The position numbers and the translations under genes are program-made. The notes under the pieces are model-generated. The model saw nothing but the letters and a program-made list of their open reading frames with translations. It was not told where the DNA came from and made no database searches. Shown here in pieces: positions 37,318-45,876 of a stretch of DNA of 64,000 bases. Position 1 is the stretch's first letter. Every line of letters begins with the position of its first letter. Source of the DNA: Demequina litoralis (lineage in GTDB: Bacteria > Actinomycetota > Actinomycetes > Actinomycetales > Demequinaceae); assembly GCF_030418455.1 (NCBI RefSeq), contig NZ_JAUHPW010000007.1, forward strand, positions 1 to 64,000. Direction: 5' to 3'.

Positions 37318-38187
37318 ATGACGCTCACCTTCACCAAGGGACACGGCACGGAGAACGACTTCGTGCTGCTGTTCGACCCCCACGGGGACCTGGACCTCAC
37401 GCCTGCGCTCGTGCGCTTCCTGTGCGACCGGCGGGCCGGGATCGGCGGTGACGGCGTGATCCGCGCGATCCGGGCCGGGGCGCTCGACGCCGGCGCCGGG
37501 CTCGATCCCGCGACGTGGTTCATGGACTACTGGAACTCCGACGGGACCACCTCGGAGATGTGCGGCAACGGCGCGCGGGTGTTCGGCGCGTTCCTCGAGG
37601 CCGAGGCGGGGGAGGACCTTGCGCGCGGCCTCGAGTTCGGCACGCGCGGCGGGCCGCGGACGGTGACGGCGCTCGGCGGCGGCCGGTACGCGATCGGCAT
37701 GGGCCGCTACGTCGTGGGCGACGCGACCGAGGGCTTCGACTCCGAGGTCGCGGCTCGCGGCCTCGACCCCGTGCGCCCCGCGCTGTCCGTCGACATGGGC
37801 AACCCGCACCATGTGGTCGCCCTGCCCGACGTCGACGAGCTGCGCGGCCTCGACCTCACCGAGGCGCCGCAGGTGCACCCCGTCCCGCCGCACGGCACCA
37901 ACGTCGAGTTCGCGGTGGCGCTCGGCCATGCGGAGGTCGGCGGCGAGGCGCACGGACGCGTGCGGATGCGGGTGCACGAGCGCGGCTCGGGCGAGACCCG
38001 GTCGTGCGGCACCGGCGCGTGCGCGGTCGCCCTCGCCATGCGCACGTGGGCGGGCCCGGGCGCGCCCGACGTGTGGGACATCGAGGTGCCCGGGGGCGAG
38101 GTGACCGTGCGGATCGAGGGCGGGACCACCGTGCTCGAGGGGCCGGCGGTGCTCGTCGCGACTGGCGAGGTCGACGCCCCCGCCTGA
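37318..38187 (+). CDS. dapF: Diaminopimelate epimerase
   Basis: DapF converts LL- to meso-diaminopimelate, the cell-wall crosslinking residue and lysine precursor. It has 289 residues with both catalytic cysteines: C82 in MCGNGARV and C230 in RSCGTGAC. MTLTFTKGHGTENDF is the conserved start, which selects ATG at 37318 over GTG at 37312. A -10 box precedes it directly. The next gene starts two bases after its stop. Confidence 0.97.
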   Translation: MTLTFTKGHGTENDFVLLFDPHGDLDLTPALVRFLCDRRAGIGGDGVIRAIRAGALDAGAGLDPATWFMDYWNSDGTTSEMCGNGARVFGAFLEAEAGEDLARGLEFGTRGGPRTVTALGGGRYAIGMGRYVVGDATEGFDSEVAARGLDPVRPALSVDMGNPHHVVALPDVDELRGLDLTEAPQVHPVPPHGTNVEFAVALGHAEVGGEAHGRVRMRVHERGSGETRSCGTGACAVALAMRTWAGPGAPDVWDIEVPGGEVTVRIEGGTTVLEGPAVLVATGEVDAPA

Positions 38188-38188
38188 C

Positions 38189-38773
38189 ATGCACCCGATC
38201 GAGCACGGCGAGGACGGCGCCCGGAGGATCCACCCCGAGGACGCGGACGAATGGCGTGCCTGGCTCGCGGCCCACCACACCGAGACCACGGGGGTGTGGG
38301 TCGCGACGTGGCGCAAGGCATCGGGGAACGTGGGGCTCACGTACGACGCGCTGGTGCGCCAGGCGCTGTGCTTCGGGTGGATCGACGCGGTCACGCGGAA
38401 GCTCGACGACGAGCGCACCCTGCAGTACTGCGCGCCGCGCAAACGCGGCTCCGGGTGGGCGCGCACCAACAAGACCCGCATCCGCGAGCTCGAGGAGGCC
38501 GGGCTCATCGCCCCCGCCGGGGTCGCGGTGATCGCGGCGGCGAAGGCCGACGGCTCGTGGACGCTGCTCGACGACGTCGAGGACCTCGTCGTGCCCGCGG
38601 ACCTCGCAGAGGCCTTCGACGACCGGCCCGGTGCGCGCGACGCGTGGGACGGCTTCCCTCCGTCGGCGCGCAAGCAGATGCTCGCGCACGTCGCGCTGGC
38701 CAAGCGGCCGGCGACCCGCGCGGCCCGGATCGTGGCCGTCGCGGAGGCCGCAGCCCGCGGCGAGCGGCTCTGA
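38189..38773 (+). CDS. YdeI/OmpD-associated family protein
   Basis: This 194-residue cytoplasmic protein matches the YdeI/OmpD-associated (bacteriocin-protection-like) family. It shows EWRAWLAAHHTETTGVWVATWRK, LCFGWIDAVTRKLD, KRGSGWARTNKTRI and FPPSARKQML. Function in actinobacteria is not established. It follows dapF by two bases and is probably co-transcribed. Confidence 0.82.
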   Translation: MHPIEHGEDGARRIHPEDADEWRAWLAAHHTETTGVWVATWRKASGNVGLTYDALVRQALCFGWIDAVTRKLDDERTLQYCAPRKRGSGWARTNKTRIRELEEAGLIAPAGVAVIAAAKADGSWTLLDDVEDLVVPADLAEAFDDRPGARDAWDGFPPSARKQMLAHVALAKRPATRAARIVAVAEAAARGERL

Positions 38774-38940
38774 GACGGACCCGGGGAGGCGACATCCCGG
38801 GCATAGCGGACAGCATTGTCCGGATCTGGAGCCGGATGATCCACGGACGGTGAATTCGCTGGTAACTTTCCCGCAGCGCGCTCCGAGCGGTGCCCGGGTC
38901 CCCAGGCACGCCGGCGCGCTCAGCAACAGGGAGAGGGACT

Positions 38941-40296
38941 GTGCAGAATCGTCATCTCGGCCGCGCCGCGGCCGTTCTCGGGCTCGTCGTCGGAGCCGCA
39001 TGCATCGCCGCGCCGGCGTCCGCGGACGCCGGAGACATCGTCAACGCCTCCACGACGTGGGAGTGGGTCTACGACGAGGGCGGGCGGATCGACGATGCCG
39101 AGGCCCGCTACCCGGGCCTGGGCCCCGGTGGCGGTGCCATCTGGGGTTGGACCTCGGACGCCTTCGACGAGTTCGTCTTCGAGTACGAGTTCGTGACCGA
39201 TGACGACGACGACTACCTCGACGCCTCGGACTTCGACGCGGTGTCGAGCACGCGCGTCGACGGCGGGGTCAGCACCTTCGTCTCCGCGGCGGGCTTCAGG
39301 CTGTACGACGACGTCGCAGGCGCGACCTTCGACTACACGGCGACGGTGACGCTCACCATCGAGGGCAGCTATGCGCAGTGGGACGTGGCCGTCGCCGCCG
39401 ATGCGCCCTCCGCCGACACCGCACGCGTGATCGACGCGATGACCGTCGGGCTCCTGGGCAACCTCGGCTCCGACCGCGGCACCGTCTACGAGCCCGTCGA
39501 CGCGAGCTCGATGATCTCGCACGACGAGGGCGGGTACGACCCGATCGTGGCGTATCACGCTGTCGCCGACTCCGTCGTCTTCGACGTGGTCGACGGCGAC
39601 GACGAGCCGTGGGTGAACCTCGGACTCACGTCCGCGGGCGACGCCAGCCTCATCGTCGCGCTTCGCGACTACGCGCCCTGCGCGCGGGACGAGGCAATCG
39701 CCGCGCACATCGCGCTCGCGCCGACGCTGGACGCCTCGTTCGGCGAGGACATCTACCCGCCCGTCCAGGAGGACTGCGCCTCGGTCGAGGCGCCCGCGCC
39801 GGTCGAGGCGACGGTCGACTTCGAGCAGTACCTCGCGCTCACCCTCGAGGATGTCGCCGTCGAGGGCTGGGACTTCCTCGAGGCGCCCGAGACCGTCTTC
39901 GTCGATGCCTCGGTCGTCGAGGCGCCGGAGGGCGTCGACGTCGCGCTGGTCGAGGACGAGGGCACGGGCGACCTGTATCTCGCAGTCGCCGGCGTCGTCG
40001 CGGCGCCCGGCACGTACGACGTGCTCGTCGCCGTGTACCTGAGCGACGGCTACGAGTCCGGGTACCCCTACTTCGTGTCGTTCGCGCTCACGGCCACGGA
40101 GGCCGTCGCCGCGGCCCCGGAGGCCGACGAGACGGACCTCGAGGAGGTCGCCGAGGAGACCACGACCGCCGAGGACACGACGGAGGAGGCCGTCCTGGCC
40201 GACACCGGCTTCGACGGCGCGCCGCTGGTCGCGCTCGCCGGGACGCTGATCGCTCTCGGCGCCGTCTCCGTCGCGCGGGCCCGTCGCCGCGCCTGA
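38941..40296 (+). CDS. Secreted surface protein with LAxTG cell-wall anchor
   Basis: This is a 451-residue exported acidic protein. A signal peptide (about residues 1-29, ending ASADA) precedes beta-rich, Asp/Glu-heavy extracellular sequence with cysteines forming possible pairs (APCARDE, EDCASVE). An Ala/Glu/Thr-rich wall-spanning segment and a C-terminal sorting signal follow. The sorting signal is LADTG, a hydrophobic helix, and RARRRA. LAxTG is the motif used by class E sortases of high-GC actinobacteria; no sortase gene is in view. GTG at 38941 is preceded by GGGAGAGG. The acidic N-terminal region has no recognised domain. It is monocistronic, with its own 167-base upstream region and a strong terminator. 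Confidence 0.82.
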   Translation: MQNRHLGRAAAVLGLVVGAACIAAPASADAGDIVNASTTWEWVYDEGGRIDDAEARYPGLGPGGGAIWGWTSDAFDEFVFEYEFVTDDDDDYLDASDFDAVSSTRVDGGVSTFVSAAGFRLYDDVAGATFDYTATVTLTIEGSYAQWDVAVAADAPSADTARVIDAMTVGLLGNLGSDRGTVYEPVDASSMISHDEGGYDPIVAYHAVADSVVFDVVDGDDEPWVNLGLTSAGDASLIVALRDYAPCARDEAIAAHIALAPTLDASFGEDIYPPVQEDCASVEAPAPVEATVDFEQYLALTLEDVAVEGWDFLEAPETVFVDASVVEAPEGVDVALVEDEGTGDLYLAVAGVVAAPGTYDVLVAVYLSDGYESGYPYFVSFALTATEAVAAAPEADETDLEEVAEETTTAEDTTEEAVLADTGFDGAPLVALAGTLIALGAVSVARARRRA

Positions 40297-40311
40297 CGGC
40301 ACCCGGAACGC

Positions 40312-40348
40312 AGGAGGGGCCTCCCGGCATCGCCGGGAGGCCCCTCCT
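40312..40348. terminator. Bidirectional 17-bp hairpin terminator
   Basis: A perfect 17-bp stem, AGGAGGGGCCTCCCGGC (40312-40328) with its complement at 40332-40348, and an ATC loop. It lies between the surface-protein gene and the convergent methyltransferase gene. Confidence 0.92.
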
Positions 40349-40362
40349 CGCGTGTGGGCGCG

Positions 40363-40950
40363 TCAGGCGGAGATGCGCAGCACCCGGAAGCCCTTCGAGC
40401 TGCCGACCTTCTCGAACGCGCCCCAGCCCTGAGCCGCGATCCACTTCGCGAGCGAGTCCGCGCCCAGGTTCTTCTGGACGACGAGGTAGCCCTCGCCGCC
40501 GGGTGCGAGGCGCGGCAGCCACGTGGTGAGCAGCGCGTGCAGCGCCTCCTTGCCGATCCGGATCGGCGGGTTCGACCAGATGGTGTCGAAGACGGCGTCC
40601 GCCGGAACCTCCTCCGGCAGCGCCGCGTCGACCGCGACGCCCAGACGCGCGGCGTTGCGGCGGAGCAGGTCGAGGGCCCTCTCGTTGACGTCCACCGCGG
40701 TGACGGCGGATGCGCCGCGCAGGGCCGCCTCGAGCGCGATCGGACCCCAGCCGCAACCGATGTCGAGGACGCGCCCGCGGGGCTCGGGCACCTGGCGCAG
40801 CAGCACCTGGGTGCCGAGGTCGACGTGGCCGGGGGAGAAGATCCCGGGCGCGGTCTCGACCTCGACGTCGCGGCCCGCGAGGGTCACGCGGATGGTGCGG
40901 CGCTCGTCGGCCGACGCCGGGCGCGCGGTGAAGTAGTGGTCCTCGCTCAC
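40363..40950 (-). CDS. RsmC-like class I methyltransferase
   Basis: This is a 195-residue S-adenosylmethionine-dependent enzyme of the methyltransferase-small family. The SAM loop is VLDIGCGWGPIALEA, the acidic ribose ligand is in VTAVDVNERAL, and the catalytic NPPI motif (WSNPPIR) indicates amino-group methylation, as in 16S rRNA G1207 methyltransferase RsmC. GTG at 40950 gives the family start (EDHYFTARP). It is monocistronic, divergent from hflX. Target specificity is inferred. Confidence 0.87.
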   Translation of the reverse strand: MSEDHYFTARPASADERRTIRVTLAGRDVEVETAPGIFSPGHVDLGTQVLLRQVPEPRGRVLDIGCGWGPIALEAALRGASAVTAVDVNERALDLLRRNAARLGVAVDAALPEEVPADAVFDTIWSNPPIRIGKEALHALLTTWLPRLAPGGEGYLVVQKNLGADSLAKWIAAQGWGAFEKVGSSKGFRVLRISA

Positions 40951-41025
40951 GCCCCGAGCGTATCGCCGCGCGACGGACGCCCGCGGCCTCCAGCGCATCG
41001 GTGGCCCCGGCGCATCGCCCGCCGC

Positions 41026-41034
41026 GCATCGTCC
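41026..41034 (-). repeat. GGACGATGC-type word, intergenic copy
   Basis: GCATCGTCC on the + strand, within CGCGCATCGTCCACC between the divergent methyltransferase and hflX genes. Two near-matches (GCGCATCGG, GCGCATCGC) lie just upstream. Confidence 0.65.
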
Positions 41035-41092
41035 ACCGTTCGTCCCCAGGCACGGCCGAGGACGTCGGACGGGGGTGAGACAATGGACGGGT

Positions 41093-42595
41093 ATGAGCGA
41101 GACAGCAGCAGACGACCAGGACACGCCCGAGACCAGCCGCGCCGATGCGGTGATCGACCGGGTGCTGTCGCGCGCGGGCACGGCCGTCGCGGAGGGCGGC
41201 ACCGCCGCGACCGACTACGACGGCGACCAGTACGACCGCGAGGAGCGCGCCGCGCTGCGTCGCGTCGCGAACCTGTCGACCGAGCTCGAGGACATCACCG
41301 AGGTCGAGTACCGCCAGCTGCGCCTCGAGAAGGTGGTGCTGGTGGGGCAGTGGTCGCACGGCACGTCGGAGGACGCCGAGATCTCGCTGCGCGAGCTCGC
41401 GGCCCTCGCCGAGACCGCGGGCTCCGAGGTCCTCGACGGCGTCCTGCAGCGACGCCCGCACCCGGACCCGGCCACCTACATCGGCAAGGGCAAGGCGCAC
41501 GAGGTGCGCGACATCGTCGCGGCCGTGGGCGCGGACACCGTCATCGTCAACGACGACCTCGCGCCCAGCCAGCGCCGCGCGCTCGAGGACGTGGTGAAGG
41601 TGAAGGTCATCGACCGCACCGCGCTCATCCTCGACATCTTCGCGCAGCACGCGAAGTCCAAGGAGGGCAAGGCGCAGGTCGAGCTCGCGCAGCTCGAGTA
41701 CCTTCTCCCGCGCCTGCGCGGCTGGGGCGAGTCGATGTCCCGCCAGGCCGGCGGCCAGGTGGGCGGCGCGGGCGCCGGCATGGGTTCCCGCGGTCCCGGT
41801 GAGACCAAGATCGAGCTCGACCGCCGGCGCATCCACACCCGCATGGCGCAGCTGCGCCGCGACATCAAGGCGATGGAGCCCGCGCGCGCGGTGCGGCGCG
41901 AGCGGCGGCTCGGCCTGCCGAACGTCGCGATCGTCGGCTACACCAACGCCGGCAAGTCGTCGATCCTCAACCGCGTGACGGGCGCCGGCGTGCTCGTCGA
42001 GAACGCCCTGTTCGCGACCCTCGACCCGACGGTGCGCCGCTCGCAGACCCCGGACGGGCGCGAGTTCACGGTGTCGGACACGGTCGGCTTCGTGCGCGAC
42101 CTGCCGCACCAGCTGGTCGCCGCCTTCGCCTCGACGCTCGAGGAGGTGGCTCACGCGGACCTCATGCTCCATGTGGTCGACGCCTCGCACCCGGACCCCG
42201 AGAGCCAGATCCGCGCGGTGCGCGAGGTGCTCGCCGACGTGCCGGGCGCGGACCAGGTCAAGGAGGTGCTCGTCCTCAACAAGGCCGACATCGCCGACCC
42301 CGAGACCCTGCTGCGCCTGCGCGGTCGTCGCGAGATCACCATCGAGGTCTCCGCGCTCACCGGCGAGGGCATCGAGGAGCTCATGGAGCTCATCGGCCGG
42401 GAGCTGCCGCGCCCCGAGATCCCGGTGGACGTGGTCGTGCCCTACACCCGCGGCGACCTCGTGAGCGAGGTGCACCGCCACGGCGAGGTGCTCGCGCAGT
42501 CCCATGTGCCCGAGGGCACGCACCTCAGCGCGCTCGTCGACGCGGGCCTGGCCGCGCGTCTCGAGGAGGCCGGCGTCCCCTCGGCCTCCGTGTGA
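41093..42595 (+). CDS. hflX: Ribosome-rescue GTPase HflX
   Basis: HflX is a 500-residue 50S-binding GTPase that splits or rescues stalled ribosomes. The N-terminal HflX domain includes RPHPDPATYIGKGKAHEV and NDDLAPSQRRALED; the linker includes PGETKIELDRRRI. The G domain has G1 GYTNAGKSS, G3 DTVGFVRDLP and G4 NKAD. The ~60 N-terminal residues are acidic and variable. ATG at 41093 follows a CAAT-containing -10-like element by eight bases; GTG at 41075 would add six residues. The dinG start overlaps the stop (GTGA). Confidence 0.96.
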   Translation: MSETAADDQDTPETSRADAVIDRVLSRAGTAVAEGGTAATDYDGDQYDREERAALRRVANLSTELEDITEVEYRQLRLEKVVLVGQWSHGTSEDAEISLRELAALAETAGSEVLDGVLQRRPHPDPATYIGKGKAHEVRDIVAAVGADTVIVNDDLAPSQRRALEDVVKVKVIDRTALILDIFAQHAKSKEGKAQVELAQLEYLLPRLRGWGESMSRQAGGQVGGAGAGMGSRGPGETKIELDRRRIHTRMAQLRRDIKAMEPARAVRRERRLGLPNVAIVGYTNAGKSSILNRVTGAGVLVENALFATLDPTVRRSQTPDGREFTVSDTVGFVRDLPHQLVAAFASTLEEVAHADLMLHVVDASHPDPESQIRAVREVLADVPGADQVKEVLVLNKADIADPETLLRLRGRREITIEVSALTGEGIEELMELIGRELPRPEIPVDVVVPYTRGDLVSEVHRHGEVLAQSHVPEGTHLSALVDAGLAARLEEAGVPSASV

Positions 42596-44508
42596 GCGGG
42601 CACGACGCCGACGCGCTGCTCGAGAGCGCCGTCGGCGCGCTCGGCGGCGAGCCGCGCGACGGCCAGCGCGAGATGGCGCGGGCGGTGGCCGATGCGCTCG
42701 ACGGCGACGAGCACGCGCTCGTCCAGGCGGGCACGGGCACGGGCAAGTCGCTCGGCTACCTCGTCCCCGCGGTCGCGCACGCGGTCCGCACGGGCAGCCG
42801 CGTGGTGGTCTCGACGGCCACCCTCGCGCTCCAGCGCCAGATCTTCACCAAGGACCTGCCCCTCGTCGCCGAGGCGCTCGAGCCCGCGCTCGGGCAGCGC
42901 GCCCGCATCGCCCTGCTCAAGGGTCGCGGCAACTACCTGTGCCTGCACAAGATGGGCGGCGGCTACCCCGACGAGGGCGACGACGACATGCTGCCGATCG
43001 GGCCGACGAGCGAGCTGGGCCGCGAGGTGGTCCGCCTCAACGAATGGGCCGACGAGACCGGCACGGGAGACCGGGACGACCTGGTGCCGGGCGTGAGCGG
43101 GCGCGCGTGGGCACAGGTGTCCGTGAGCGGCCGCGAGTGCCTCGACCAGAAGTGCCCGCTGCTCGCGGAGTGCTTCTCGCAGCGGGCCCGCGAGACGGCC
43201 GCCAAGGCCCACGTCGTCGTGACCAACCACGCGGTGCTCGGCGTCCAGGCCACCGGGCACGACATGCTCGGCGACCACTCCGTGCTCATCGTCGACGAGG
43301 CGCACGAGCTGGTCTCCCGGATCACGTCCTCCGCCACCCACGAGCTCACCGTGGTCGCGGTCGACCGCGCCGCGCGCGACGCCCGCCGCTGCGGAGTCGT
43401 CTCTGAGGACCTCGACCGCGCCGCCCGCCACCTCGATGGAGCCCTCGGCGACTGCTCGCCCGGTCGCCTCCGGCTCGGCCTCCCCGACGCGCTAGCCATG
43501 GCCGTCGAGGAGGTGCGCGCCGCCTCCCGCGCGCTCGTCTCCGAGATCACCAAGCGCTCCGAGGAGCTCGGCGCGGGCGGCAAGGTCGCCGCCGCCTCGC
43601 TCGGCACGATCGTCGACGTGTGCGAGGAGCTCCAGGGGGAGCACGGCCGCTACGTCATCTGGCTCGCCCCGCGCGACGGCGACTACGACGCCCCGGTACC
43701 GGAGCGCATCGTCGCCGCGCCCCTCGACGTCGCGGGCCTCATCCGCGAGAAGCTCCTCGACGAGAAGGCCTCCGTCATGACCTCCGCGACGCTCGCGCTC
43801 GGCGGCGACTTCGGCGCGATCTCGCGCCACCTCGGCGTCGATCACGCCACCACGCTCGACGCCGGCAGCCCGTTCGACTACCCGCGCCAAGGCATCCTCT
43901 ACGTCGCCAAGCACCTCCCGAAGCCCGGCATGGGCGGCATCTCCGACGAGGCGCTCGACGAGCTCGCCGCGCTCATCCAGGCCGCGGGCGGCCGCACGCT
44001 CGGCCTGTTCTCCTCGCACAAGGCCGCCCAGATGGCCACGGAGGCGATGCGGGAGCGGCTCGACGTGCCGGTGCTGTACCAGCTCGACGACCAGCTGCCC
44101 ACTCTCGTGTCCCGGTTCAAGGAGGACGAGTCGGCCTGCCTGTTCGGCTCGACGTCGCTGTGGCAGGGCATCGACGTGCCCGGGCGCACCGCGAGCCTCG
44201 TGGTGATCGACCGCATCCCGTTCCCGCGCCCCGACGAGCCCGTCGCCCAGGCGCGCACCGAGGCGGTCGCGGCCGGAGGCGGCAACGGCTTCATGGCCGT
44301 GTCGGCGACGCATGCGGCGCTGCTGCTCGCGCAGGGGGCCGGCCGGCTCATCCGCGCGAGCTCGGACCGCGGGGTCGTCGCGGTGCTGGACCCCCGGCTC
44401 GCGACCGCGCGGTACGGCGGCTTCCTCACGCGGTCGATGCCGGACCTGTGGCCCACGACCGACCGCGAGGTCGCCCTCGGCGCGCTCCGGAGGCTCGCGG
44501 CGTCGTAG
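42592..44508 (+). CDS. dinG: DinG-family ATP-dependent DNA helicase
   Basis: This is a 638-residue superfamily-2 XPD-like helicase. Motifs are Q/Walker A QAGTGTGKSLGYL, DEAH in LIVDEAHEL, an SAT motif (MTSATLAL), and motif VI QGAGRLIR. Four cysteines (LCLHK, RECLDQ, KCPLL, AECFS) sit where the XPD/DinG iron-sulfur cluster binds, so the cluster is probably present. GTG at 42592 overlaps the hflX stop. No LexA box is seen in front of this pair, so damage induction is not supported by the local sequence. Confidence 0.92.
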   Translation: MSGHDADALLESAVGALGGEPRDGQREMARAVADALDGDEHALVQAGTGTGKSLGYLVPAVAHAVRTGSRVVVSTATLALQRQIFTKDLPLVAEALEPALGQRARIALLKGRGNYLCLHKMGGGYPDEGDDDMLPIGPTSELGREVVRLNEWADETGTGDRDDLVPGVSGRAWAQVSVSGRECLDQKCPLLAECFSQRARETAAKAHVVVTNHAVLGVQATGHDMLGDHSVLIVDEAHELVSRITSSATHELTVVAVDRAARDARRCGVVSEDLDRAARHLDGALGDCSPGRLRLGLPDALAMAVEEVRAASRALVSEITKRSEELGAGGKVAAASLGTIVDVCEELQGEHGRYVIWLAPRDGDYDAPVPERIVAAPLDVAGLIREKLLDEKASVMTSATLALGGDFGAISRHLGVDHATTLDAGSPFDYPRQGILYVAKHLPKPGMGGISDEALDELAALIQAAGGRTLGLFSSHKAAQMATEAMRERLDVPVLYQLDDQLPTLVSRFKEDESACLFGSTSLWQGIDVPGRTASLVVIDRIPFPRPDEPVAQARTEAVAAGGGNGFMAVSATHAALLLAQGAGRLIRASSDRGVVAVLDPRLATARYGGFLTRSMPDLWPTTDREVALGALRRLAAS

Positions 44509-44525
44509 CGCCGGTGCCGCCGGGC

Positions 44526-44561
44526 GGGACGATGCGGGCGCAGCCGCCCGCGCATCGTCCC
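44526..44561. terminator. Bidirectional terminator built from opposed GGGACGATGCG words
   Basis: GGGACGATGCG (44526-44536) pairs over 11 bases with CGCATCGTCCC (44551-44561), with an inner GGCG/CGCC stem and a two-base bulge. It sits between the convergent stops of dinG and lexA. It is the second hairpin of this type in the window. Confidence 0.85.
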
Positions 44562-44562
44562 G

Positions 44563-45306
44563 TCAGACGCGGCGCAGGACCGAGACGACCTTGCCCATCA
44601 CGCGTGCGTGCGTGCCGTCGATAGGCGTGTACGCGGGGTTGTGCGGCATGAGCCACACCTGGCCGTCCTTGCGGCGGAAGGTCTTGACGGTGGCCTCGTC
44701 GTCGAGGAGCGCGGCGACGATGTCGCCGTTGTCGGCGCTGTTCTGGCGGCGCACCACCACCCAGTCGCCGTCGCAGATCGCGGCGTCGATCATGGAGTCG
44801 CCCGAGACCTGGAGCATGAAGAGCTCGCCGTCGCCGGTGAGCTGGCGGGGGAGGGCGAAGGTGTCCTCGACCTCCTGCTCCGCGAGGATCGGGCCACCGG
44901 CCGCGATGCGGCCGACGAGCGGCACCATCTGCACGACGCCCTCGTCCCCGGGTGATGCGGGTACCGCCGGCGCCGGGGCCTCGACGGCCGCGGGCTCGGC
45001 GGGCTGCTCGCCGGGGAGGACGACCTCGATCGCGCGGGGGCGGTGCGGGTCGCGCCGCAGCACGCCCTTCGCCTCGAGCGCGGTGAGCTGGTGCTTGACC
45101 GACGAGGGCGAGGTGAGGCCGACGGCGTCGCCGATCTCGCGCATCGACGGCGGGTAGCCGCGCTCGAGGACGGTGGCACGGATGAAGTCGACGACCGCCC
45201 GCTGACGGGCCGTGAGGCCGGTCGCGGGGTCGCGCAGCTCGTGCACGGTCGCATCGGCGGGCTGCGCCCCTCGACCCTCGCCGCGTCCCGCGCCTTCCTG
45301 CGTCAT
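44563..45306 (-). CDS. lexA: SOS repressor LexA
   Basis: This is a 247-residue repressor and S24 autopeptidase. The winged helix-turn-helix is at about residues 32-95 ([20 protein letters not shown]). The self-cleavage bond is A136-G137 in GRIAAGGP, and the catalytic dyad is S171 (GDSM) and K208 (ATVKTF). The linker (about 100-120) is Ala/Pro-rich. ATG at 45306. Its promoter has TTGATT and TAGCGT hexamers 17 bases apart, with a LexA-like box over the -35, so it is autoregulated. The divergent LysM gene and nrdR downstream reproduce the conserved lexA hub. Confidence 0.97.
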   Translation of the reverse strand: MTQEGAGRGEGRGAQPADATVHELRDPATGLTARQRAVVDFIRATVLERGYPPSMREIGDAVGLTSPSSVKHQLTALEAKGVLRRDPHRPRAIEVVLPGEQPAEPAAVEAPAPAVPASPGDEGVVQMVPLVGRIAAGGPILAEQEVEDTFALPRQLTGDGELFMLQVSGDSMIDAAICDGDWVVVRRQNSADNGDIVAALLDDEATVKTFRRKDGQVWLMPHNPAYTPIDGTHARVMGKVVSVLRRV

Positions 45307-45359
45307 CCCTGGCCTCCCGTCAGGTGGATGTCAGACCCCGGTGGTCCTCTTGTCTCACG

Positions 45360-45388
45360 ACGCTAGGGCAATCCCTGGTGGAAATCAA
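45360..45388 (-). promoter_or_regulatory. lexA promoter
   Basis: On the minus strand, TTGATT (complement of 45383-45388) and TAGCGT (complement of 45360-45365) are separated by 17 bases. Confidence 0.75.
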
Positions 45389-45399
45389 ACATATGTTCG
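45386..45399. promoter_or_regulatory. LexA box over the lexA promoter (slightly imperfect)
   Basis: CAAACATATGTTCG differs from CGAAC-N4-GTTCG by one base in the left half. It overlaps the -35 hexamer of lexA, consistent with weak autorepression. Confidence 0.75.
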
Positions 45400-45407
45400 A
45401 GCGTGTC

Positions 45408-45436
45408 TTGTCAGTGTCGGAGCACGGTGCTACAAC
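45408..45436 (+). promoter_or_regulatory. Promoter of the LysM SOS gene
   Basis: TTGTCA (45408-45413) and TACAAC (45431-45436) lie 17 bases apart. Transcription would start near 45443, inside the first of the two LexA boxes. Confidence 0.75.
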
Positions 45437-45468
45437 TAGAACACACGTTCGATAGAACACCTGTTCGA
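45437..45468. promoter_or_regulatory. Two abutting LexA boxes in front of the LysM gene
   Basis: TAGAACACACGTTCGA (45437-45452) and TAGAACACCTGTTCGA (45453-45468) are directly adjacent 16-base boxes, each with GAAC-N4-GTTC. The exact 16-base spacing puts two LexA dimers side by side over the transcription start. Confidence 0.92.
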
Positions 45469-45483
45469 ATCGAGGAGGCAGAG

Positions 45484-45798
45484 ATGAGCATCTACGCACC
45501 GCAGACCCCCGAGGCACGGGCCCGGCGCACGCGCACCGGCCGCATCCTGGCCGTGCTGCTGCTGCTCGTCGGGGCCGCGGTGATCGGGCCACAGGCCTTC
45601 GCGTCCGACGGCGCGGGCGAGCCGGTCGCGGTCGACGTGTACACGGTCGGCACGGGGGAGACGCTGTGGGACATCGCCTCGTCGATGACGCCCGCGGGCG
45701 ACGACGTGCGCGACACGATGGTCGACATCCAGCACCTCAACGCGATGACCGACACGGCGCTGATGGCAGGCGAGCAGATCTACCTCCCGGTCGCCTGA
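45484..45798 (+). CDS. SOS-controlled LysM membrane protein, probable division inhibitor (YneA/DivS/ChiZ-like)
   Basis: This 104-residue protein has one membrane helix (about residues 20-42) and an extracellular LysM peptidoglycan-binding domain (about 53-103, YTVGTGETLWDIA through GEQIYLPVA). It is divergent from lexA and preceded by two LexA boxes, the arrangement of Bacillus yneA, Corynebacterium divS and Mycobacterium Rv2719c, which delay septation after DNA damage. GAGGAGG precedes ATG at 45484. The assignment rests on position, boxes and domain; overall sequence similarity among these proteins is low. Confidence 0.88.
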   Translation: MSIYAPQTPEARARRTRTGRILAVLLLLVGAAVIGPQAFASDGAGEPVAVDVYTVGTGETLWDIASSMTPAGDDVRDTMVDIQHLNAMTDTALMAGEQIYLPVA

Positions 45799-45876
45799 GG
45801 CCCGGGGCGTCGCCGCACGGCGGCGCACGTGGCGCGCGTGTTGGGCGGGCGCGGTGCTTCGTGGCAAAGTGATCGC

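Noticed and set aside
42500-42592. A LexA box controlling dinG
   Set aside because: No GAAC-N4-GTTC pattern was found in front of dinG or hflX; dinG starts inside the hflX stop.
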